Shown: one piece after another, positions 6,830-15,385 of the stretch
How positions within the stretch are numbered: position 1 is the stretch's first letter
Layout: the number at the start of each line of letters is the position of its first letter
Source: Chloroflexota bacterium
GTDB taxonomy: Bacteria; Chloroflexota; Anaerolineae; Ardenticatenales; Ardenticatenaceae
Direction of reading: 5' to 3'
DNA: 23,060 nt
NCBI GenBank assembly: GCA_003520455.1
Contig: DOUV01000830.1
Location: 1-23,060, forward strand
The notes under the pieces: generated by a model
Databases searched by the model: none
What the model was told of the DNA's origin: nothing
Seen by the model: only the letters and a program-made list of their open reading frames with translations
Position numbers and translations under genes: made by a program

Positions 6830-8845
6830 ATGTCGCAATTGCATCGACCGTCCGCGATGACCATCTCGTTGATGCTTATCGCGCTATTACTGCTCAGCGG
6901 CTGTGGCACCGCCGCGCCGACATCAGCGCCTGCAACCCAGCCACCCGCGACCGTCGCTCCCACAACGACAGCACCGGCGGCGACCACAGGGCAAGCGACC
7001 GCCACTCCGCCTCAGGCGACGGAAGCAGCCATACCGCCCGCTGTCACGGCCAAGAACCCCAACACCCTCATCGAAGCCACGATTGGGGATGCCGAGTCCC
7101 TCGATCCCGCTTGGGCCTACGATACCGCCAGCGGGGAGGTTATCTTCAACGTCTACGAGACTCTGGTCTTTCTGAAGAGGGATAAGGTCGATCAGTTTGT
7201 TCCCATGCTCGCAACCAGGTGGGATATCTCTCAGGACGGCAAAACGTATACCTTTACCATCCGCAAGGGGGTCAAGTTCCAAGAGGGTCAAGATCTGACT
7301 CCTGAGGATGTCGCGTACAGTTTGTGGCGCGGCATGATCCAGGACCGCGCCGGTGGGCCGCAGTGGATCATGCTCCAGCCGTTCTTCGGGCTGGACGTCC
7401 AGAGCTTCAAGGACGATGTCGTTGGCAAGCAATATAACAATGACTGGACAAAGGCGTGCGAAGCCGTCAAGCAGGCGGTGACATATGACAATGACGCCGG
7501 CACCGTGACAATGCACCTGAAGCAGCCCTACGGGCCGATGCTGCAGATCCTCACCGGCTCGTGGGCCTCAATCGTCAGCAAGCCCTGGGTGGTCCAGCAA
7601 GGCGGTTGGAATGGCGACTGCGCCACGGCCGAGAAGTATCACGACCCAACCGCCGAGAAGGACGCGCTGTTTAAAGTAATGAACGGCACGGGACCCTATA
7701 AACTCGACCGCTGGGCGCCGGGCGAGGAGATCGACCTGGTGCGAAACGATACCTACTGGCTGAAGGAGCCACTCTGGGATGGAGGTCTGTCCGGGCCGGC
7801 CAGCGCCGAGCGAGCCGTGATCAAGATCATCTCCGAGTGGGGCACCCGCTTCGCCACCTTCAAAGCCGGCGACGCCGACATTGCCTACGTTGACCGCCAG
7901 TACATCTCCCAGGTGGACCCACTCGTAAAGGAGACCTGCGACTACCAGACCGGCAAGTGCACTACGACTCACCCCAACGGCTCTCTGCGGCTCTACAAGG
8001 GTCTGCCGACGGTCGAAGCTGTCACGGCGTTCTTCAACCAGAACGTCAACACGACCGGCGGCAACAACGCGCTGGGGTCGGGCAAGCTCGATGGCAACGG
8101 CATCCCGGCCGATTTCTTCAACGATATCCACATTCGCAAGGCCTTCAACGCCTGCTTCGACTGGGACACCTACATCAAGCAGGTCTGGAATGGTGAGGCC
8201 GAGCAGGCCCTCGGCCCGATCATCGATGGTGAGTTGGGCTACGACCCCAATCAGGCTCACTACTCGTTCGATCTCACCAGGTGCGCCGACGAGTTCAAGG
8301 CGTCAACCCTCAAGTCCCCGGATGGCAAGTCGCTCTGGGATGCCGGCTTCTACCTGCAGTATGTCTACAATACCGGCAACGACCAGCGCCGCACCGCTGG
8401 CGAGATCTTGAAGGATAGCCTGGCCAAAGTCAACCCGAAGTTCCACCTGTCGGTCGTGGATGAGCCCTGGCCGGTGTTCCTGAAGGACCAGACCGATAGC
8501 CGGCTGCCACTTTTCATGCTCGGCTGGTTGGAAGACTTCCACGACCCGCAGGACTGGGTGACCCCATACCTGGTGAGCGGTGGAACCTATGGTGGAACCC
8601 AGCACTTCCCCCAGGACCTGCAGACCCAGATGGATACCTTGATCAAGCAGGGCGTCCAGACCAGCGACTCGCAGGCCCGCACCAAGATCTACGAGCAGTT
8701 ACAGAACCTGGCCTACGAAAATGCGCTGGACATCTTCGTCGTGCAGCCGCAGGGCCGCCACTACGAGCAGACCTGGGTCAAGGGCTGGTACTATAACCCG
8801 ACCTATCCTGGTATCTACTTCTACGCGCTCTCGAAGGGCTCGTGA
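6830..8845 (+). CDS. ABC importer substrate-binding lipoprotein, family 5 (peptide/nickel type)
   Basis: A 671-residue extracytoplasmic binding protein of the SBP_bac_5 (DppA/OppA-like) family. It has a lipoprotein signal (IALLLLSGC, lipid-anchored Cys25), a Thr/Pro/Ala-rich tether to about residue 75, then the binding domain with the family start NTLIEATIGDAESLDPAWAY and the segment YTFTIRKGVKFQEG...LTPEDVAYSL. It is longer than DppA (about 535), partly because of the tether. ATG 6830 follows AGGAGG (6816-6821) by eight bases. Two permease genes follow, so it delivers peptide-like or other solutes to that channel; the substrate cannot be read from sequence. Confidence 0.92.
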   Translation: MSQLHRPSAMTISLMLIALLLLSGCGTAAPTSAPATQPPATVAPTTTAPAATTGQATATPPQATEAAIPPAVTAKNPNTLIEATIGDAESLDPAWAYDTASGEVIFNVYETLVFLKRDKVDQFVPMLATRWDISQDGKTYTFTIRKGVKFQEGQDLTPEDVAYSLWRGMIQDRAGGPQWIMLQPFFGLDVQSFKDDVVGKQYNNDWTKACEAVKQAVTYDNDAGTVTMHLKQPYGPMLQILTGSWASIVSKPWVVQQGGWNGDCATAEKYHDPTAEKDALFKVMNGTGPYKLDRWAPGEEIDLVRNDTYWLKEPLWDGGLSGPASAERAVIKIISEWGTRFATFKAGDADIAYVDRQYISQVDPLVKETCDYQTGKCTTTHPNGSLRLYKGLPTVEAVTAFFNQNVNTTGGNNALGSGKLDGNGIPADFFNDIHIRKAFNACFDWDTYIKQVWNGEAEQALGPIIDGELGYDPNQAHYSFDLTRCADEFKASTLKSPDGKSLWDAGFYLQYVYNTGNDQRRTAGEILKDSLAKVNPKFHLSVVDEPWPVFLKDQTDSRLPLFMLGWLEDFHDPQDWVTPYLVSGGTYGGTQHFPQDLQTQMDTLIKQGVQTSDSQARTKIYEQLQNLAYENALDIFVVQPQGRHYEQTWVKGWYYNPTYPGIYFYALSKGS

Positions 8846-8856
8846 CCTCCCCGTCG

Positions 8857-8898
8857 CGCGCCATCGGGCAGGCCACGTTGGGCCTGCCCGATGGCGCG
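8857..8898 (+). other. 18-bp stem-loop between binding-protein and permease genes
   Basis: CGCGCCATCGGGCAGGCC (8857-8874) pairs perfectly with 8881-8898 around a six-base loop. It lies between the binding-protein stop and the permease start. Such hairpins typically protect the upstream mRNA from 3' exonucleases, so the binding protein is made in excess of the permeases. Partial transcription termination is also possible, though no T tract follows. Confidence 0.65.
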
Positions 8899-8911
8899 TA
8901 TGGAGTTCCAA

Positions 8912-9940
8912 ATGACTCGCTACGTTATCCGGCGGCTCTTGATCCTACCCGTCGTCTTGATCGGCCTCAGCCTGTTGATCTTCATCATGCTGCAGGCCCT
9001 CGATCCGGCCGAGCGAGCCGCGCTGTACGTGAGCAGCCCGCCCAAAAACCCGCGAGCCCTCCAAGACATCGTTCAAAAGTACGGGCTTGATCAACCGGTC
9101 TATCTTCAGTACATTCACTGGCTGAATCGTGTCATCCACGGCGACCTGGGCTGGTCGAAAACGGCGCAGATGCCCGTGTTGAGTGCCTTGAAGACCTACT
9201 TCCCGGCGACGTTTGAGCTCGCCCTGTGGAGTTTTATCCCCATCCTCGTGGGTGGGGTATGGCTCGGGATACAGGCGGCGCTCCACCACGATAGCTTCAT
9301 CGACCAGGCCGCCCGAGTGTTCAGCATCGTCGGCTATTCCTTCCCGACCTTCGTGTTCGGGCTCCTGGTGTTGATGATCTTTTACGCCGCGTTGCACTGG
9401 TTCCCACCCGGTCGGCTGTCGGATTGGGCGACTACTATCGTCTATTCGCCCGAGTTCCACCGCTACACCGGCATGAACACTGTCGATGCCCTGCTTAACC
9501 TGCGGTTCGATATTTTCGCGAACGCGCTGAGCCACCTCCTGCTGCCGGCGCTCACTCTTGCCTACGTCAACTGGGCGTTGATCCTGCGCGTGACGCGCTC
9601 CTCGATGCTCGACGTCATTCGTCAGGATTATGTCACCGTCGCCCGGGCGAAAGGCTTGTCCGAGCGCCAGGTCATCAATCGCCACGCGCGGCCGAACGCC
9701 ATGATCCCGGTGGCCACCATCGGTGGCCTGCTCCTCGTAGGCTTGCTCAACGGTGTCGTGATTACCGAGACTGTATTCGATTACCATGGTATGGGCTGGT
9801 GGGCCGCCAACGCAGCACTCAACTTCGATGCGGTCTCGGTCCTGGGCATCACCCTGTTCGATGGCGGCCTGCTGGTTCTCGCGAACCTTTTCGTGGACGT
9901 CATGTACGCCTATCTCGACCCGCGGATCCGCCTGGAGTAG
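8912..9940 (+). CDS. ABC importer permease, DppB-like
   Basis: A 342-residue inner-membrane permease of the BPD_transp_1 family. It begins with the family-typical TRYVIRRLLILPVVLIG (helix 1), an extracytoplasmic segment containing KYGLDQPVYLQYIHWL and GDLGWS, then five further helices. The EAA loop that docks the ATPase reads DYVTVARAKGLSERQVI, followed by RHARPNAMIPV. The frame extends to ATG 8891, but that codon lies inside the stem at 8857-8898; ATG 8912, with GGAG six bases upstream, is preferred. It pairs with the second permease encoded ten bases downstream. Confidence 0.92.
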   Translation: MTRYVIRRLLILPVVLIGLSLLIFIMLQALDPAERAALYVSSPPKNPRALQDIVQKYGLDQPVYLQYIHWLNRVIHGDLGWSKTAQMPVLSALKTYFPATFELALWSFIPILVGGVWLGIQAALHHDSFIDQAARVFSIVGYSFPTFVFGLLVLMIFYAALHWFPPGRLSDWATTIVYSPEFHRYTGMNTVDALLNLRFDIFANALSHLLLPALTLAYVNWALILRVTRSSMLDVIRQDYVTVARAKGLSERQVINRHARPNAMIPVATIGGLLLVGLLNGVVITETVFDYHGMGWWAANAALNFDAVSVLGITLFDGGLLVLANLFVDVMYAYLDPRIRLE

Positions 9941-9949
9941 GAGAAGAAC

Positions 9950-10900
9950 GTGGCAATCACGAACGAGTCGATCCAGCCGCTCAGCGCCCAGGCAGCGCTT
10001 CGGACGCAGCCCCGTATCCCACGTTGGGTCATCCTGCTGCTGCACAATCCGGTGTCGGTGGCCGGCGTTCTCATCGTGCTCTGTTTTTTCGCCATAGCGG
10101 CTCTGGCACCAGTTCTGGCGCCTCCGCCGATGCCCTCGCAGCCCTACCAGATTCCCCGCGACGGTTTCCAGGCAGAGCCCCGGCCGCCCAGCTCTGATCA
10201 TCCGTTTGGGACAACCCAGGGACAGTACGATCTTTACTATGGTGTTGTCTGGGGGACGCGCACCGCTTTCAAAATCGGCATCGTCGTCACGGGGTTGACA
10301 GTCCTGATCGGGGGAAGTCTGGGGGCGATGTCCGCCTATGCGGGCGGCTGGGTGGACGAACTCATCCAACGGGTCGTCGAGATCTTTTTGGCGTTTCCGT
10401 TTCTGCTGGCTGCGTTGACCATGGCGGTTGTCCTGGCGCCCAAGCTCCACAATGGGCTCCTGTCCGGCATGGTTGCTCTCATCGCCTTCGGCTGGCCGCC
10501 CTATGCGCGCTTGATCCGGGGCGACGTGCTTTCGGTGAAGGAGCGAGATTACGTGCTCGCGGCCCGCGCAGTCGGCGTACCGGGCCCGCGGCTGCTCATT
10601 CGCCACATCCTACCGAACTCGATGTACTCCCTCCTGGTGGTTGCGTCACTAGACATCGGAACCTACGTGCTCACGTTTGCTGCACTGAGCTTCCTTGGCT
10701 TAGGCGCCGAGCAGGGCTACGCCGATTGGGGCCAGTTGCTGAGCTTCGCCCGCAACTGGATCCCCAATCTCGCCAGGTTCTGGTATATCGTCGTCTATCC
10801 GGGGAGTGTCTTGCTGCTCTTCGTGCTGGGCTGGAACCTGATCGGTGACGCCTTCCGCGATGCACTCGATCCCAAGATGCGCGGCTACCGCGCGGGGTGA
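9950..10900 (+). CDS. ABC importer permease, DppC-like
   Basis: A 316-residue permease, the second half of the importer channel. It has an N-terminal cytoplasmic stretch, a first helix (VAGVLIVLCFFAIAALAPVLA), the family signature DHPFGTTQGQYDLYYGVVWGTRTAFKIG, and the EAA loop DYVLAARAVGVPGPRLLIRH followed by ILPNS. The start is GTG 9950 with AGGAG at 9939-9943, overlapping the previous stop codon. In most dpp/opp operons the two ATPase genes come next; here none is present, so the importer must borrow ATPases encoded elsewhere or has lost them. Confidence 0.92.
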   Translation: MAITNESIQPLSAQAALRTQPRIPRWVILLLHNPVSVAGVLIVLCFFAIAALAPVLAPPPMPSQPYQIPRDGFQAEPRPPSSDHPFGTTQGQYDLYYGVVWGTRTAFKIGIVVTGLTVLIGGSLGAMSAYAGGWVDELIQRVVEIFLAFPFLLAALTMAVVLAPKLHNGLLSGMVALIAFGWPPYARLIRGDVLSVKERDYVLAARAVGVPGPRLLIRHILPNSMYSLLVVASLDIGTYVLTFAALSFLGLGAEQGYADWGQLLSFARNWIPNLARFWYIVVYPGSVLLLFVLGWNLIGDAFRDALDPKMRGYRAG

Positions 10901-10915
10901 CGCCGGGAAGGAACC

Positions 10916-10951
10916 ATGGACAACACCACTATCCAGCGGCGCGCGCTGTGA
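10916..10951 (+). pseudogene. Eleven-codon ORF at the position of the missing ATPase gene
   Basis: GGAAGG at 10906-10911 sits close before ATG 10916, which opens an 11-codon frame (MDNTTIQRRAL) ending in TGA 10949-10951. It lies 15 bases after the DppC-like gene, where an ATPase gene is expected. It may be the surviving start of a deleted gene or a chance ORF. I see no coding sequence in the rest of 10952-11273. Confidence 0.25.
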
Positions 10952-10986
10952 CATAGACCGCAACCGCCGGGCGCCATCAGGAGGGC

Positions 10987-11018
10987 GCCAGAGGCACGCC
11001 GGCCGGCGTGCCTCTGGC
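10987..11018. terminator. 32-bp perfect palindrome between convergent genes
   Basis: CCAGAGGCACGCCGG (10988-11002) is followed directly by its exact reverse complement (11003-11017), and one more G-C pair closes it. It lies between the importer operon (+) and the convergent PEP-utilising enzyme gene (-), where a two-way transcription terminator is expected. No strong T tract is present. A second GC hairpin, CGCCGC...GCGGCG, lies at 11081-11097. Confidence 0.5.
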
Positions 11019-11273
11019 CGGTGGGACGCGCGTCGCGGTGGAGCATGCCTGAGAGGAGAGCGCGAGGCCCACGAGCGCACCGCCGCTGATGGCGGCGCTG
11101 TGGTCTCGGTCTAGCGCGAGGCCACAGGTGCACGCAACCCAACGGGCTGCAAGCGTGAGGTTCTCGAATAGAGAATAGCCGGGGCACCTGGGTGCCATGT
11201 GCGCTGAAGATCGCCGGCCGGTTAGGCGGGCCGGGGTCGGCAGGCCCCCATAATCGGGCCGTAGTCGTGTCAC

Positions 11274-13883
11274 TCAACCCGGCTGTTCCTGCACATCAGG
11301 ACCCGTCGACGGCGAAGTCGTGCTGAATACCAAGCCACGGTCCCCATCAACGCGCACCTGCTGGCCGTCCAGCAGCCGACGGGTGCCGTCGATGGTCCCC
11401 ATCACGGCTGGAATACCGTACTCGCGCGCCACGATGGCGGCGTGCGATCCCGCGGCGCCACTGTCCACAACGACCGCGACGGCTCGCTGGAAAAGCGGCG
11501 TCCAGGCCGGGTTTGTATAAGGGGCCACCAGCACCTCACCCGAGCGGAGGCGGCTGAACTCCGAGACGTCGCGGATGACGCGCACCGGCCCCACCGCCAC
11601 GCCGGGGCTACCCGCCGTTCCGCGCAGCAGTGCGTCGCCGACGGGTTCAAGCTGACGGTAGAGCTGCGGGTCCACCAGCGGCGTAGCCTCGAGCGCGGCA
11701 CGGCCTTCTTTGCGCCGCTGGAGTAGCGAGCGCATCTCAGCAGCGAGTTGTGGTGGCGGCGGCCACGTCCCGACGACCCGTTCGAGCTCGTCTCTCTTGA
11801 GGTGAAATACGTCCTCAGGGGCGTCGAGCACGCCAACTGTCACGAGGCGTTGGCCGAGCTCGAGCAGTGCTCGCCGAAGGATCGGCAGGATTAAGGTTGC
11901 GTAGAAATGGGTGTCTTCTCGGATCTGCCCCAGGCAGCGTGCCGCCGTGAGAAGGCCGAGGAACGCGGCCCGCAGGGGGCGGAGCCGCAGAACGGGGTGC
12001 GCCAGAATCTCGTCCCTCGCCACCTCCCATGCCGGCCTCCCAGCCGCCGGTGGTGGCTGCGTTGTGGCGAGCCCCTTGACGATGCCGAGCACCACTTCCG
12101 GCGCGTCTTTCCACGTCGGCCGCAACACAGTGCTGAGCACTATCTCGCGGTGGCCGTAGCGGTCCAGGAACGCTTGCAGTTCGGCAAGGAAGGCATGGCC
12201 CGACGGCTGCGCCTCCAGCGCCCCCCGCAGATCAGCGGCCTCGTGGCGCGCGACGGCATCGGCTAAGGTCGGGTCAGAGCGGATCCGTGTTGCCAACGCC
12301 TCGAGCGCGCGGTTCGCCTCCAACGTCGTGCTCTCGACACCGGAGAGGAATGTGCCGAAACGATCCCCGCGCCCTGGCAGCGCAAGTACGACTCGGAGGA
12401 GCCCGGCAGCCAGGAGAGCGCGCGGGTAATAGCGGCGTCGGGGCTCTCCGGCCAGGGGCAACGTGAGCGCCAATGCCTCTCGGACGGTAGCAAGCAGACC
12501 CTCACACGAGAGTTCCTGGAGGTCACGCGCCTCCAGAGCCCGGGCGCGCGCCCGGGCCTCGGTCAGGAGCGGGTCGGCACGCCAGTGAACGGGGTCGTAG
12601 CGGCGGGCAAGCCACAACAGGCGGGCGGGCGCTAGCAGGATCGCCGGGGTCGGACGGAATGCGACCCTCCCGCTGAACCGGACGACGACGCCGTCCTGTT
12701 CGACGAACATCTGCTCGATGGATGGAGCCGCGAGCCCAATCAGCGAAAAGATCGGCACGACAGCCGCGTCAGATATCGCATGCACCCAGGTCGTCTGGTC
12801 GAGCGGGTAGGGCCGAACGGGGAACATTTCTGCGAACATAGCCGCAAGCATCTTGACCGGTCTGCTCGGGTGAGGTGGAGCCTCCGGCAGGGCGGTGATC
12901 GGGCGGGCCTGAACGATGAAAAGTTTTCTGCCGGCCCAGGCCCACTCCACGTCCTGAGGGCAGCCGAAGTGCCGCTCGATGGCCGCGCCTTGGCCCGCGA
13001 GCTCTCGCAGTGAGCGATCCGACAGCACTGGTACGCCGGCAGTGGTCGATCTTCCGACTCGCGTCGTGCCGCCGCCCGACCGCGCCCTGATGATCACCTC
13101 GTGCCGCCCCAGGTGTCGTTCGGCGATGCTCCAACCCCACCGGCGCTTCCGCAAAACGAAGTGGTCGGGGGTAACCAGGCCAGCAACAATTGCCTCGCCG
13201 AGCCCGGGGCACGCGTCGATGCCGACCTCATCCCGAGCGCCCGTGACCGGGTTAGCAGTGAACATCACGCCCGCCGCCTCTGCCACCACCATGCACTGGA
13301 CCACAACGGCGAGCTTCACCGTCTGACGGTTGAGCCCTTGGCGCTGGCGGTAAGCAATGGCGCGGTCCGTCCAGAGCGAAGCCCAACAGCCCCGTACGGC
13401 GTCCAGCAGCGCCTCCTCGCCGATAACGTTGAGGAAGGTGTCCTGCTGGCCGGCGAACGCTGCCTCTGGCAGGTCCTCAGCTGTTGCGCTCGAGCGCACC
13501 GCGACCGCGCCTTGTCCGAGCTGGAGGTAAGCTGCCAGAATCTTCCGCTCGACCTCCTCCGGGATCGGAGCACCCTCGAAGCCACCTCGGATCGCGGCAC
13601 CGCTGCCTGGCTCCTCACGGAGCACCCGGGTGATCGTCGCGCCCAAACCGTTACGCGTCACGAATCGATCGTAGGCGGCTGTGGTCACGACGAAGCCGGC
13701 CGGGACCGGAAAGCCGGCTCGGATCAATTCACCGAGGTGAGCGCCCTTGCCGCCCGCCACTGCGAGATCGCCGCGCCCAAGCTCATGGAGCGGCAGGACC
13801 AGCGGCTGGGGACCGTCGATGGACTGGGGAGCACCGTGGTTGAGATCGAATGCCCTTGTGCTCCTATCTGACTGCTGAACCAT
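11274..13883 (-). CDS. PEP-utilising enzyme, rifampin phosphotransferase-like
   Basis: An 869-residue protein with an N-terminal PPDK/PEP-synthase ATP-grasp domain (about 35-335; GGKGAHLGELIRAGFPVP, AVRSSATAEDLPEAAFAGQQ, closing VEWAWAGRKLFIVQARPIT), a long helical middle domain (about 340-730), and a C-terminal phosphohistidine swivel domain with GSHAAIVAREYGIPAVMG, where His814 is the phospho-carrier. The C-terminal TIM barrel of true PEP synthase is absent. Length, domain order and histidine position match rifampin phosphotransferase, which uses ATP to phosphorylate rifamycin. The middle domain sets the substrate and cannot be judged here, so another acceptor is possible. ATG 13883 has only a weak ribosome site. 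It is a single gene. Confidence 0.85.
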   Translation of the reverse strand: MVQQSDRSTRAFDLNHGAPQSIDGPQPLVLPLHELGRGDLAVAGGKGAHLGELIRAGFPVPAGFVVTTAAYDRFVTRNGLGATITRVLREEPGSGAAIRGGFEGAPIPEEVERKILAAYLQLGQGAVAVRSSATAEDLPEAAFAGQQDTFLNVIGEEALLDAVRGCWASLWTDRAIAYRQRQGLNRQTVKLAVVVQCMVVAEAAGVMFTANPVTGARDEVGIDACPGLGEAIVAGLVTPDHFVLRKRRWGWSIAERHLGRHEVIIRARSGGGTTRVGRSTTAGVPVLSDRSLRELAGQGAAIERHFGCPQDVEWAWAGRKLFIVQARPITALPEAPPHPSRPVKMLAAMFAEMFPVRPYPLDQTTWVHAISDAAVVPIFSLIGLAAPSIEQMFVEQDGVVVRFSGRVAFRPTPAILLAPARLLWLARRYDPVHWRADPLLTEARARARALEARDLQELSCEGLLATVREALALTLPLAGEPRRRYYPRALLAAGLLRVVLALPGRGDRFGTFLSGVESTTLEANRALEALATRIRSDPTLADAVARHEAADLRGALEAQPSGHAFLAELQAFLDRYGHREIVLSTVLRPTWKDAPEVVLGIVKGLATTQPPPAAGRPAWEVARDEILAHPVLRLRPLRAAFLGLLTAARCLGQIREDTHFYATLILPILRRALLELGQRLVTVGVLDAPEDVFHLKRDELERVVGTWPPPPQLAAEMRSLLQRRKEGRAALEATPLVDPQLYRQLEPVGDALLRGTAGSPGVAVGPVRVIRDVSEFSRLRSGEVLVAPYTNPAWTPLFQRAVAVVVDSGAAGSHAAIVAREYGIPAVMGTIDGTRRLLDGQQVRVDGDRGLVFSTTSPSTGPDVQEQPG

Positions 13884-14234
13884 TTCAATTTGCCCTATTT
13901 TCAGAACCTGAGTTAGGAATAGAGATAACTCTTGCCTAATTCGTCCTTATCCCGAGAATTCTCAGCAAAATCCCCATTCTTTGGTCCGGTGAGAGATCCA
14001 CCTCCGTCCTCCCTGCCGCGACCGCGTTGCGCTCTGCCGTGGTGTAGGCGCGCGGTGAGCCAGCCATGGCCAGAACATGGTGAGGCCGCCGGAGCCGGCG
14101 TTGCCCCCATCAGCGATCAGGGCCAGGTCGCTGGCGGGGTTGAGGTGGCCATCCAGAAGGCCGGCGTCCCGGATGCGCGGCGTGCTGACGCACCGCCGAG
14201 CGGATGGCGCGGCCGCCGTGGAGGTGGGGGGCGA
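13884..14234. other. Non-coding gap before the island
   Basis: I see no gene in these 351 bases. A perfect 10-bp palindrome, GAGAATTCTC (13954-13963), lies 70 bases upstream of the PEP-utilising gene start and could be an operator for it. AT content is higher near 13884-13980, as expected of a promoter region. From 13990 the DNA is GC-rich and without recognisable coding on either strand. Confidence 0.4.
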
Positions 14235-14632
14235 CCAAGGGCGATGGGCTTTCGCTGGGCCAAGGGTTGACCTCCCCGCGGCACCCTCGTACAATGCAAG
14301 GCAAAGGCGCACGGCGCCGCAATAGCAGGGATGGACGCCGCTCACGAGCTTCGCAGGCACGAGCGGCGTTCTTCGTTGTGGGGACTATGGTAGGCCAGAG
14401 GGGGCAGAAAGGCAATGGGGCTGGTAACCGCGGCTCGCGGGAGACTGGGCGGGGCCCACTGTGGAATTTCCATAGCCAGTGTATCGGGACGGATTATCAG
14501 AACGGGGAGACCACCGCCGAGCGAGGAGGCGATTTCGACGTGCAGGAGCGAGTGGTATCGCCGCCGCCACGTCCTGGCCGGGCAGCCGTGCTACTGCCGC
14601 CGAGGCCGGCCGGGGTAGGGGAGGGGGGCGAA
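14235..14632. repeat. Direct repeat copy 1: serine-recombinase start region
   Basis: Bases 14235-14381 are identical to 17356-17502 (147 bp); beyond them similarity to copy 2 is patchy to about 14610, and TAGGGGAGGGGGGCGAA (14616-14632) recurs at 17873. On the - strand the identical block holds a ribosome site (GGGGAGG), a TTG start at 14263 and about nine recombinase codons (MAQRKPIAL). It also contains an inverted repeat, ACGCCGCTC 14335-14343 with GAGCGGCGT 14361-14369, that could end transcription arriving from either side. Here the recombinase frame breaks off after those codons, unlike copy 2. Confidence 0.85.
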
Positions 14633-14674
14633 TGCAAGGCTGTTCAGATGCCCCGTGGCGAGTACCGCTCCTGA

Positions 14675-14845
14675 GGTGTCGAGTTTGAGGCGATCGAGTG
14701 GAATGGCCGGATCTGCCATCAACTGCTTTCCTACGATCCGCGCGAATTCGACGCTGCAAGGCAACTCTCGAAGGGCCGCGAGCATTACGCCGCGATGATT
14801 GATGCGTGGTACCAGCCCGAATGGGCCGCGACCGCTAACAACTGA
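14675..14845 (+). pseudogene. Unrecognised C-terminal protein fragment
   Basis: An open frame of 56 codons after a stop at 14672 has no start codon near its beginning. Yet it reads like true protein: EFEAIEWNGRICHQLLSY, then DPREFDAARQLSKGREHY and a C-terminus AMIDAWYQPEW, ending at TGA 14843. The balanced composition with aromatic and charged residues differs from neighbouring frames. I infer the tail of a lost gene on the + strand, opposite to the present operon. I do not recognise the family. Confidence 0.35.
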
Positions 14846-14855
14846 AAACGACAAG

Positions 14856-14875
14856 CCCTGGCCACTTTGCCAGGG
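14856..14875 (-). terminator. Terminator of cassette 1
   Basis: On the - strand CCCTGGC pairs with GCCAGGG (14869-14875 with 14856-14862) around six bases, followed by CTTGTCGTTTTC. It lies 21 bases after the last gene of the DUF6932-HTH-DUF6941 operon and closes it. Confidence 0.6.
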
Positions 14876-14896
14876 GCATGCGTAACAGCTCACATA

Positions 14897-15376
14897 TCAT
14901 TCCTCTGGCGGAGCTGCCGGTTCCGGCCCATCATCCTTCTGCTGTCTGTCCGTTTGGTGAGAGACTCGCACTGGATACTCTGCAACCTGGTGCCAGTTCG
15001 AGTCGTCGTTAACCTCACGCAGCGAGAGACGAAAGATGTGTTCGCCTGCTTGCGATATCGGAAAACCGAAGCCTCTAACGGTAACCCGATTTGTGCGCGT
15101 CCCAGCCTGAAACGGCACGTCGGCCTGGACTACCCGTTGCCCATCCGGCGTGAACAGCTCAACTCGCTGCTCGAAGCGGCGACCGTCGTCCTCAGGGGCT
15201 TTCAGCCACAAAGAAAACGTAGACCAGCGAAGGGGGGCGCGAGCTTTGTCCGGTACACTCGAGCCGGACGGCGCCGGGGCGGTCACGTTCTCGATGATCG
15301 AATGGAGCGATACCACATTGTCTTCTCGATCCGTAACCACAGTGTCGCAAACAGTGAACATAAGCAATGTAGGCAT
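14897..15376 (-). CDS. DUF6941-like protein
   Basis: A 159-residue protein, third gene of cassette 1, starting nine bases after the HTH gene stops. It opens with MPTLLMFTVCDTVVTDREDN and continues VVSLHSIIENV, the N-terminal pattern I associate with the DUF6941 family, a beta-rich domain of unknown function. Alternating hydrophobic strands (FSLWLKAP, QRVELFTPDG, NRVTVRGFGFPI, EHIFRLSLREV) support a beta-sandwich. The last 20 residues are polar and Pro/Glu-rich, probably disordered. It has no signal peptide, catalytic motif or membrane helix. Its place behind a toxin-antitoxin-like pair suggests an accessory or third component. Family naming is moderately sure, function unknown. Confidence 0.65.
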   Translation of the reverse strand: MPTLLMFTVCDTVVTDREDNVVSLHSIIENVTAPAPSGSSVPDKARAPLRWSTFSLWLKAPEDDGRRFEQRVELFTPDGQRVVQADVPFQAGTRTNRVTVRGFGFPISQAGEHIFRLSLREVNDDSNWHQVAEYPVRVSHQTDRQQKDDGPEPAAPPEE

Positions 15377-15385
15377 AAGATCCGC

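Noticed and set aside
8945..10606. 553-residue open frame on the - strand opposite the permease genes
   Set aside because: It mirrors two clear permease genes; its composition (rich in Gln, Arg, His, Asp) is that of an antisense shadow, and no family motif appears.
11907..12266. 119-codon + strand frame within the PEP-utilising gene
   Set aside because: Antisense to the helical middle domain of the enzyme, without supporting start or motif.
13101..13871. 256-codon + strand frame opposite the PEP-utilising enzyme
   Set aside because: It lies opposite conserved ATP-grasp motifs and has no protein-like features.
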